A stretch of DNA of 6,711 nt from Oscillospiraceae bacterium (lineage in GTDB: Bacteria > Bacillota > Clostridia > Oscillospirales > Ruminococcaceae): NCBI GenBank assembly GCA_029068025.1, contig JAIEDJ010000199.1, positions 1 through 6,711 on the forward strand, read 5' to 3'. A model generated the notes under the pieces. It searched no databases. It was not told the origin of the DNA and was given only the letters and a program-made list of their open reading frames with translations. The translations under genes and the position numbers were made by a program. Position 1 is the stretch's first letter; every line of letters begins with the position of its first letter. Positions 1 through 4,689 of the stretch are shown in pieces.

Positions 1-1
1 C

Positions 2-712
2 AACAGCCGGGACTGGAGTGATCCGGGCGCGTATAAGGATATGACGGAAACCGTAACGCTCGCGGGCGGAACGTCGTCGACAGCCAAAAAGCTGGATCTG
101 ATGATAATGTGCGACACGACGGGCTCAATGTCTGACGAGCTGGAATATCTCAAGGCGGAGCTGTCCGATATCGTAAAGAAGATCAAGTCCGACAACGCAA
201 ATATCCCGACGCGCGTTTCCGTAAACTTCTACCGCGACACGGAGGACGAGTATGAGGTGCGTCAGTTCCCGTTCAGCGAGAATATCGACGAAGTGGTGAA
301 GGCTATCGGCGAGCAGTCCGCCGAAGGCGGCGGCGATTTCCCCGAGGCAGTCCACACCGCGCTTGACAGCGCCGTAAACAAGCACGATTGGAACGAGGAT
401 TCCGTTAAGATAATGTTCCTTGTTCTTGACGCGCCCCCTCACTCGGACACGCAGATCGTTGACAGCGTGAACGCTTATGTCGCAAAAGCCGCCGAAATGG
501 GAATAAGGATAATCCCGATAGCGTCCAGCGGCATCGACAAGTCCACCGAATATCTGCTCCGAACTATGGCGTTCACCACGGGCGGCACTTACACCTTCCT
601 GACAAACGACAGCGGTATCGGCGGAGATCATATCGAGCCGACAGTCGGCGCGTTCAACGTCGAGAAGCTGGGTGATATGATGGTGAGGATCGTCAACGGA
701 TATCTGGAATAA
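2..712 (+). CDS. C-terminal vWA-domain protein, 5'-truncated by the window edge
   Basis: The frame is open from the first bases to the TAA at 710-712, so the true start probably lies upstream; the ATG at 41 has no ribosome binding site before it. Numbering from that Met, a metal-binding (MIDAS) motif DTTGSMSDEL begins at residue 25, a D-x-T-x-S variant of the classic D-x-S-x-S. An FYRD motif follows near 63, GGGDFPEAVH near 96, a strand ending in LDAPPH near 129, IIPIASSGIDKSTEYLLR near 157, and GGTYTFLTNDSGIGG near 181. This order matches a vWA subfamily I know mostly from extracytoplasmic or lipoprotein-like proteins with the vWA domain at the C-terminus. vWA domains bind a divalent metal and mediate protein-protein contacts; no partner is visible here. 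Signal peptide and N-terminal domains are outside the window, so the location is inferred. No clear terminator follows the stop. Confidence 0.85.
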   Translation, partial: NSRDWSDPGAYKDMTETVTLAGGTSSTAKKLDLMIMCDTTGSMSDELEYLKAELSDIVKKIKSDNANIPTRVSVNFYRDTEDEYEVRQFPFSENIDEVVKAIGEQSAEGGGDFPEAVHTALDSAVNKHDWNEDSVKIMFLVLDAPPHSDTQIVDSVNAYVAKAAEMGIRIIPIASSGIDKSTEYLLRTMAFTTGGTYTFLTNDSGIGGDHIEPTVGAFNVEKLGDMMVRIVNGYLE

Positions 713-727
713 GAAATTTTGCGCCGC

Positions 728-982
728 TTTTGTCACGTATATCTTGGCTTGTGACGGTTTTATCACGTTGATCTTGGCTGGTTTTGGAATGTTGATGAGG
801 GGCTGTTTATTAAAAAATTTCAAAAACGCGCAATGCTGCGCACTGCACTAGCCGATTCCGCAAGCGTGTTTCGCTGCGCGAAACCCACTCGCGGAATCGC
901 TTTTTGAAATTTGCAGTCACTCACGCAATGTTGATCTCAGCTTGGGCGCTTTGTGTCGCTTTTGTTATGTTGACCTTGGCTC
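728..982. repeat. Degenerate ~23-bp repeats with a CGTTGATCTTGGC core
   Basis: Related copies lie at 728-750, 758-780 and 960-982, with weaker ones at 782-800 and 927-945. Copies one and two differ at 4 of 23 positions and start exactly 30 bp apart; copies two and five differ at 5 of 23. The 13-bp core of copy two (766-778) recurs as its perfect reverse complement at 4495-4507, upstream of the second peptidase gene. Read on the minus strand, the units resemble a ten-residue peptide repeat (for example AKINVIKPSQ and AKIYVTKAAQ), but there is no start with a ribosome binding site, and part of it overlaps the vWA gene antisense. I read this as a non-coding repeat family or the debris of a repeat-encoding gene. 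No known repeat family is recognised. Confidence 0.5.
815..912. repeat. ~98-bp imperfect palindromic element
   Basis: The outer arms 815-826 and 901-912 are perfect 12-bp inverted repeats (AAATTTCAAAAA against TTTTTGAAATTT). Inside them, 853-874 pairs with 878-899 at 19 of 22 positions around a TGC loop. The element sits inside the set of short degenerate repeats, separating copies 3 and 4. The AATTTCAAA/TTTGAAATT ends recur in the palindromic element at 4522-4670, suggesting one family. It could be a non-autonomous palindromic repeat. It could also stop transcription from the vWA gene, but no T-run follows the inner stem in a good terminator position. Confidence 0.55.
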
Positions 983-1023
983 AGGTGCAGCCGCAAGATT
1001 TCGCATTAACACTTTTCCTATAG

Positions 1024-1151
1024 TTTGAACCGATTTAAACATTGGTTTTTGTTCAAAATGACAACATTCCTTCCCAATTATTTGGGTATTACTCACATAC
1101 CCCCTGTTTCGTGAATTCATTCGCAAGCAGGGGGATATTTCTCGAAACGAG
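1024..1151 (+). other. Run of four small hairpins in an intergenic region
   Basis: Four inverted repeats follow one another. TTTGAAC at 1024-1030 pairs with GTTCAAA at 1051-1057. CCCAA at 1073-1077 pairs with TTGGG at 1082-1086. CCCCCTG at 1100-1106 pairs with CAGGGGG at 1128-1134. CTCG at 1141-1144 pairs with CGAG at 1148-1151. A strong AAAGGAGG lies downstream at 1237-1244. Together with its flanks (713-1372) this stretch shows no gene I can support. The pattern could be a structured RNA leader or chance in AT-rich sequence; it matches no riboswitch I know, and no good promoter was found just upstream. Confidence 0.3.
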
Positions 1152-1253
1152 CATATTTGTGAATCAATTCGCAGCGTGGTTTGCCTTATGTGTATGGAAG
1201 GTATCAGTAAACAGTATATCAAAGTCCGATATTGGCAAAGGAGGATATTATTG

Positions 1254-1307
1254 TTGAAAGCTCTGTTGAAAACTTTTTGTGCAAGTTCAACAATTGTCGG
1301 CTGTTGA
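1254..1307 (+). CDS. Possible 17-residue peptide with TTG start
   Basis: AAAGGAGG at 1237-1244 is followed nine bases later by a TTG that opens a 17-codon frame (MKALLKTFCASSTIVGC) ending in TGA at 1305-1307. TTG at 1251 is an alternative start. The frame overlaps an inverted repeat, ATTGTTGAA at 1250-1258 with TTCAACAAT at 1286-1294, which could hide the start codon. I recognise no product. The only support is the ribosome binding site and its spacing, so this may equally be an orphan Shine-Dalgarno left from a lost gene. Confidence 0.2.
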   Translation: MKALLKTFCASSTIVGC

Positions 1308-1372
1308 ATTTGACTTTTATAAGTGAAAAAACAGAAAATCTTCCTTTGACGGCAATTTTTTAAATTTTGTTA

Positions 1373-1401
1373 TTGACGGAATCAAAATTTTAGGCTATAC
1401 T
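1373..1401 (+). promoter_or_regulatory. Sigma-A promoter of ptsH
   Basis: TTGACG at 1373-1378 and TATACT at 1396-1401 are separated by exactly 17 bp, in AT-rich surroundings. Transcription should begin near 1408. It is the only strong promoter between the vWA gene and HPr and faces HPr. Confidence 0.75.
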
Positions 1402-1407
1402 GAAAAC

Positions 1408-1632
1408 AAGAGAAAAGCCCGGACGCCTGCCGTAAGAAAAACAGAAATGCGGCGCATCTCTTAAATGGCATAGATGTATAAATCAGTCGGATCGGTTCAA
1501 AAACCAAAAGGGGCGGATCCTGAAAAACAGAAAGAGAACTGCGGAGCGCGGAACGCATTCAGGCGGCGTCGGTCGTTTCCGAAGAAAGGTTACTCGCTGA
1601 CTAAACACACATTTGTAATGGAGGTTACTGTT
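1408..1632 (+). other. Long 5' leader of the HPr transcript
   Basis: About 225 nt separate the predicted transcription start from the HPr start codon, long for such a small gene. Only weak pairing is visible: GGATC at 1489-1493 with GATCC at 1516-1520, enclosing GGTT/AACC. The HPr frame stays open back to a Met codon at 1474, but the extra 53 residues are basic, low in hydrophobic residues and unlike any HPr N-terminus, so I treat them as untranslated. No known riboswitch class is recognised. Confidence 0.4.
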
Positions 1633-1896
1633 ATGTGCATGAAAGACGTTGAAGTTAAAAATCAGGTTGGTTTACACGCAAGACCCGCTACATTCTTTAT
1701 CCAGAAGGCAAATGAATACAAGTCTTCTATCTGGGTCGAGAAGGAGGAGCGCAGAGTAAACGCTAAGTCTCTGCTCGGAATCCTGTCGCTCGGTATCGTA
1801 GGCGGCGCTCAGATCCGTATCATCGCGGACGGCTCCGATGAGCAGCTTGCTATTGACGGACTCATTAAGCTGGTTGAGAGCGAATTTGCTGAGTAA
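1633..1896 (+). CDS. ptsH: HPr phosphocarrier protein of the PTS
   Basis: This encodes an 87-residue cytoplasmic HPr, which accepts phosphate from enzyme I on a histidine and passes it to sugar-specific EIIA domains. GLHARPATFF contains the active-site His15 with Arg17, and VNAKSLLGILSLGI contains Ser46, the HPr kinase/phosphorylase target in Firmicutes. Both residues are present, so it should serve transport and CcpA-type catabolite control; a Crh paralogue would lack His15. The start at 1633 is chosen because GGAGG at 1620-1624 lies eight bases upstream and because it gives exact His15 and Ser46 numbering; ATG 1639 would be two codons shorter with poorer spacing. Length matches the usual 85-90 residues. 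The gene stands alone, with its own promoter and a hairpin behind it; no ptsI is adjacent, as is common in Clostridia. The window does not show which sugars it serves. Confidence 0.95.
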   Translation: MCMKDVEVKNQVGLHARPATFFIQKANEYKSSIWVEKEERRVNAKSLLGILSLGIVGGAQIRIIADGSDEQLAIDGLIKLVESEFAE

Positions 1897-1919
1897 TTTC
1901 AAGGCTGATATTATTTAAA

Positions 1920-1941
1920 GGGGCAGACTGCGGTCTGCCCC
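1920..1941 (+). terminator. Hairpin terminator after ptsH
   Basis: A perfect 9-bp stem pairs GGGGCAGAC (1920-1928) with GTCTGCCCC (1933-1941) around a TGCG loop, 24 bp after the HPr stop. The tail TCGATTTGTATATG is only modestly T-rich, so efficiency is uncertain, but the position is right. Confidence 0.75.
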
Positions 1942-2029
1942 TCGATTTGTATATGATCTTCTCAAATCTCCAAAAAATGAAAAAAGCTGCCATAAATGTG
2001 ATAAAATCAAGAAATTCAATACACGATAC

Positions 2030-2058
2030 TTGAAAAAAATCGGGAAATATGGTATAAT
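2030..2058 (+). promoter_or_regulatory. Sigma-A promoter of the first M23 peptidase gene
   Basis: TTGAAA at 2030-2035 and a perfect TATAAT at 2053-2058 are 17 bp apart. Transcription should start near 2065, about 48 nt before the ATG, so this paralogue has a short simple leader, unlike its neighbour at 4690. Confidence 0.8.
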
Positions 2059-2112
2059 TAATACGGATGTATTCCGATCAAAAGGAATGGACAGTTTAAA
2101 GGGAGTTGTCAT

Positions 2113-3987
2113 ATGGCATTATCCGATAATAAAAATACATTGACCGCCGATCCTTCGGATCGTTCGGACGAAATAAAGGAGCACACCGCTGATGAGATGA
2201 GCACACCGTCAGTCGGTGAAAGGTCAGTTTCCGCGGCGGACAAAAATAGGTTCAACTGGTTCGGAACGACGGCGAAGTGCGGTGAGCTGCTTTTCGACGC
2301 GCTCAAAACCTTGGCAAAGTACTTTGCATATGGAATACTGTGGCTTATAGCCGCGTTCCTGCGCGGCTGGGCACGTGTGAGCAAACAGTTCAAAAAGCTG
2401 TTTAAGAAGGCGGCAGAGGTTGTTGCAATGCCGTTTAAGCGCTATAAGATGGCGCTTAAGATGGACGGCGCGGAGATCTCAAAGGCAAAGCGCGAAAAAG
2501 GAGCGCTTGGCGGAGCGGCGGCCGGCGCGAAGGTCGCGGGACGCGTTATTTTCGGAAAACGCGGGTTGATCGTAAGTATTGCCAACTGGGTGCTGCCTGT
2601 TGTTTCCTGCATATTCCTGTTCAATATAATCAGTTATGCGAACAGCCAGACATATGCGCTTAAGCTTACGGTCAACGGAGATTTTATAGGATACATAAAC
2701 GATGAGACAGTATTCACCTCCGCCGAGAAGATGGTGCAGAAGCGTATCAATTATACGGGCTCGCGCACCGAGATAATAACGTTTGAGCCGAGCTATGAAG
2801 TGCAGTCCATCGGCTACGGAGATACGCTCAACGTCTATCAGACCGCCGATAAAATGCTTGAGCTTATGGGCGGCGATATAAAGAAGGGATACGGGCTATA
2901 TATCGGAGACGCGTATTTCGGAACGCTGGAGGAACACGGCAAGGTCGACAGGGTTCTTGAAAATCTTCTTGATCAATACCGCACCGAAAATCCAAAGGAA
3001 AGCGTCGAGTTTGAGAAGGATATAACCTTCATTGACGGCAAATACTTGGCGGACAGCTTTGTTGATGAGGATAATATGATATCCACTCTCACTTCATTCA
3101 AGCAAGTGAGTACATATCATACCGTTGAGGCATCCAACGTTCCGGCGGCTGTTGCCGAGGAGATCGGAATGACTGTGGACGCTCTGGACGAGCTTAATCC
3201 GGGATTCAGTGAAAAGGAAGCTATCTATGCGGGCGAACGCGTCAGCATTATTCAGGACGTGCCGTTCCTTTCGGTAAAGATAACGCGCGAGGAGCATTAC
3301 AATGAGCCTGTTGAGTATGATACCGAGTATTTTGATGACAATGACAGATACCAAGGCGATCAGAAGATCAGAACCGAGGGTAAAAATGGCGAGCAAGCGG
3401 TAGTTGCAAACGTATCCTATGTAAACGGCATTGAAGTCAGCCGAACCATTCTCTCCACTGTCATAACCACAGAGCCGGTCACGCAGGTAGTTCAGGTCGG
3501 CGTAAAGGAACGTCCTGCTGATGCCGGTCCCGAGCGCACCGTACCGGAGGGGCAGTTCTATTGGCCGGTTGGCGGCTACAACGGCGGTCTTATCAGCCAG
3601 ATGCCCAATATTCACGGCGGATTGTCGTACCATAAGGGACTTGACATTGCCGCCGCATACGGCACGCCCGTATATGCCGGTGATTCGGGGACAGTAATTG
3701 CGTTCGGCTTCAGTGTTCCTGCAAAATGGAACTACGGTATGGGCAATTATATAAAGATCCAGCACGACAATGGGCTTGTGACGATATATCAGCATCTGAG
3801 TGCCGTTTCCTCCGATATACACGTCGGAAAGCGCGTTACTATGGGCGAACACATAGGCAATGTTGGCTCTACGGGCAACTCTACAGGCAATCACCTTCAT
3901 TTCGAGGTACAGTACAACGGTGTTGTGCAGGATCCTCTGGCATATCTCCCCGAGCACGCCAGACAGCCCGGCTGCCGATACTATTGA
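2113..3987 (+). CDS. Membrane-anchored M23 peptidoglycan endopeptidase with LysM-like and G5 domains (paralogue A)
   Basis: This 624-residue protein is predicted to cut peptide cross-links of peptidoglycan outside the membrane. After an acidic N-terminus, a hydrophobic stretch lies at 70-83, a strongly basic segment at 85-151 and a clear membrane segment at 152-176. Two related modules follow (about 181-232 and 259-311), then a degenerate LysM-like unit at 331-381 and a G5-like domain at about 388-467. The C-terminal M23 domain (480-613) is complete: zinc ligands His507 and Asp511 in HKGLD and His596 in HLHFEV, with catalytic His561 in YQHLS. Positive-inside reasoning places 85-151 in the cytoplasm and the enzyme outside; whether 70-83 spans the membrane is unclear. 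AAAGGGAG at 2098-2105, seven bases upstream, fixes the start. Paralogue B (4690) lacks its RQPGCRYY tail. The enzyme class is secure; the exact bond cut and a role in division, growth or sporulation are not shown. Confidence 0.92.
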   Translation: MALSDNKNTLTADPSDRSDEIKEHTADEMSTPSVGERSVSAADKNRFNWFGTTAKCGELLFDALKTLAKYFAYGILWLIAAFLRGWARVSKQFKKLFKKAAEVVAMPFKRYKMALKMDGAEISKAKREKGALGGAAAGAKVAGRVIFGKRGLIVSIANWVLPVVSCIFLFNIISYANSQTYALKLTVNGDFIGYINDETVFTSAEKMVQKRINYTGSRTEIITFEPSYEVQSIGYGDTLNVYQTADKMLELMGGDIKKGYGLYIGDAYFGTLEEHGKVDRVLENLLDQYRTENPKESVEFEKDITFIDGKYLADSFVDEDNMISTLTSFKQVSTYHTVEASNVPAAVAEEIGMTVDALDELNPGFSEKEAIYAGERVSIIQDVPFLSVKITREEHYNEPVEYDTEYFDDNDRYQGDQKIRTEGKNGEQAVVANVSYVNGIEVSRTILSTVITTEPVTQVVQVGVKERPADAGPERTVPEGQFYWPVGGYNGGLISQMPNIHGGLSYHKGLDIAAAYGTPVYAGDSGTVIAFGFSVPAKWNYGMGNYIKIQHDNGLVTIYQHLSAVSSDIHVGKRVTMGEHIGNVGSTGNSTGNHLHFEVQYNGVVQDPLAYLPEHARQPGCRYY

Positions 3988-4000
3988 TCTTAGTTAATGA

Positions 4001-4034
4001 TCAGAGGTCTTCCCAAATATGGGAAGACCTCTGA
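4001..4034 (+). terminator. Hairpin after M23 paralogue A, copy 1
   Basis: A perfect 14-bp stem (4001-4014 with 4021-4034) encloses an AAATAT loop, 13 bp after the stop. It lacks a T-run, being followed by CTGTATAAAAAG, so alone it would be a poor intrinsic terminator. The 27 bases 4004-4030 recur unchanged at 4151-4177, where a T-run is present. Confidence 0.6.
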
Positions 4035-4035
4035 C

Positions 4036-4146
4036 TGTATAAAAAGTCCTATTTGGGGGATTCCAAAGGGCGCAGCCCTTTGGCGGGGTGCGGGGCGGAG
4101 CCCCGCTATTCTCTCTCCCCCTCTCCCCCGAGAGGGGGTTTATACA
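4036..4146. mobile_element. 111-bp MITE/REP-like palindromic element
   Basis: TGTATAAA at 4036-4043 and TTTATACA at 4139-4146 are perfect 8-bp terminal inverted repeats. Between them lie three back-to-back hairpins: 4063-4071 with 4075-4083 (9 bp, loop GCA), 4090-4096 with 4100-4106 (7 bp, loop GGA) and 4117-4124 with 4131-4138 (8 bp, loop CCCCCG). The interior is far more GC-rich than its flanks and has no credible coding frame. From memory, similar GC-rich palindromes are common between genes in Clostridia; I cannot verify this copy. No classical target-site duplication is visible, but identical terminator hairpins lie on both sides. Confidence 0.5.
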
Positions 4147-4151
4147 AGCTG

Positions 4152-4191
4152 AGGTCTTCCCAAATATGGGAAGACCTTATTTTGTTTGTTT
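4152..4191 (+). terminator. Hairpin terminator, copy 2, with T-run
   Basis: AGGTCTTCCC at 4152-4161 pairs perfectly with GGGAAGACCT at 4168-4177 around AAATAT, followed by TATTTTGTTTGTTT. This is a good intrinsic terminator for + strand transcription. It was probably the original terminator of the first peptidase gene, now 164 bp or more from its stop. Confidence 0.8.
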
Positions 4192-4293
4192 GCCTTATGT
4201 AAATGTTTGGTCTGACAAAACCGGCAATTTGCCGAAAAAATTGATAAACCTCGCCACTAATATGAAAGAATCAACAAAATTAAAGCAAAACAC

Positions 4294-4332
4294 TTGCAAA
4301 AAAGCCAAAAAAATGATATAATGACATTATAT
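4294..4332 (+). promoter_or_regulatory. Sigma-A promoter of the second M23 peptidase gene with -10 palindrome
   Basis: TTGCAA at 4294-4299 and TATAAT at 4317-4322 are 17 bp apart. The -10 box forms the left half of a palindrome, ATATAATG at 4316-4323 and CATTATAT at 4325-4332, centred on one A and reaching the expected start site near 4329. This could be an operator for a dimeric regulator or chance in AT-rich DNA. No better promoter was found nearer the gene, so transcription probably begins here, leaving a ~360-nt leader. Confidence 0.65.
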
Positions 4333-4394
4333 TATTTTAGACTGTTGAAAAATATCAACATTTTAAAGGTGCAGGAGAAGTTTCAAAAAGCAAG

Positions 4395-4640
4395 TGCACG
4401 CATTATGCGCTTCGCGCAAAACGCTAGCGGAACGGAGCGCCAAAGGCGCGTTGAGGCAAGAGCGGCGTTATACACACGCAGCAAAGGCTCTTTCGCCAAG
4501 ATCAACGAACGATAGCACAGTGAATTTCAAATAGGTCGAAATTTTAATTTCGACCGGTTCTCAATTGACGGCTAAGCGGAGTGGAGCACGAAGTGCGGAG
4601 CGCAGCGTGAGCGTTTTGCGCGCAGCGCATAATGCGTGCA
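4395..4640. repeat. 31-nt inverted repeat pair in the leader of M23 paralogue B
   Basis: The 31 bases at 4395-4425 are the reverse complement of 4610-4640 with one mismatch, the arms being 184 bp apart. Their core reads GCACGCATTATGCGC. Smaller hairpins lie between the arms: GCGCC/GGCGC at 4437-4449 and GCAC/GTGC at 4586-4596. In RNA the arms could fold the leader into one large structure ending about 50 nt before the start codon. Both arms are preceded, in their own orientation, by a TTTCAAA motif (4381-4387, and 4661-4667 read in reverse), so they are probably opposed copies of one repeat element. Confidence 0.6.
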
Positions 4641-4670
4641 TAATGCGGCCAAGTGAGAAATTTGAAATTC
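4522..4670. repeat. 149-bp palindromic element with AATTTCAAA ends
   Basis: GAATTTCAAAT at 4522-4532 and ATTTGAAATTC at 4660-4670 are perfect 11-bp inverted repeats. Just inside the left end is a hairpin of GGTCGAAAT (4534-4542) with ATTTCGACC (4547-4555). The ends resemble those of the element at 815-912. The right arm lies only 20 bp before the peptidase start codon, and no protein frame in it looks real. Confidence 0.5.
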
Positions 4671-4689
4671 TTTTAAATAAGGAGTACTT

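Noticed and set aside
125..823. Long open frame of 232 codons on the minus strand
   Set aside because: It is antisense to the clearly coding vWA domain for most of its length, has no ribosome binding site, and its composition follows the codon pattern of the opposite strand. Only its first ~35 codons fall in the repeat region.
965..1222. 85-codon minus-strand frame in the intergenic region
   Set aside because: It begins with a TTG lacking a Shine-Dalgarno, shows no recognisable domain, and covers the run of hairpins. The plus-strand frame at 1042-1257 in the same place is equally unsupported.
1474..1632. Longer HPr start giving a 140-residue protein
   Set aside because: The extension is unlike any HPr N-terminus, and the GGAGG at 1620-1624 points to ATG 1633, which also places the active-site His at 15 and the regulatory Ser at 46.
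2738..2790. Possible lipobox Cys in the membrane segment of the peptidases (VLPVVSC)
   Set aside because: The cysteine lies inside a long hydrophobic span far from the N-terminus and lacks the small residue pattern before a lipobox Cys, so a lipoprotein signal is unlikely.
3094..3957. 287-codon minus-strand frame, and a similar one at 6001-6516
   Set aside because: Both are antisense to M23 and G5 coding sequence with intact catalytic motifs. They occur in the same place in both paralogues because the + strand codons are conserved.
4088..4321. Plus-strand frames at 4088-4321, 4294-4515 and 4565-4927
   Set aside because: They run through palindromes, the terminator, the promoter or the out-of-frame start of the peptidase gene. 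None has a ribosome binding site and a plausible protein sequence together.
4395..4640. CRISPR-like or attachment-site interpretation of the 31-nt repeats
   Set aside because: There are only two copies, in inverted rather than direct orientation, with no regular spacers and no cas, integrase or recombinase gene in the window.
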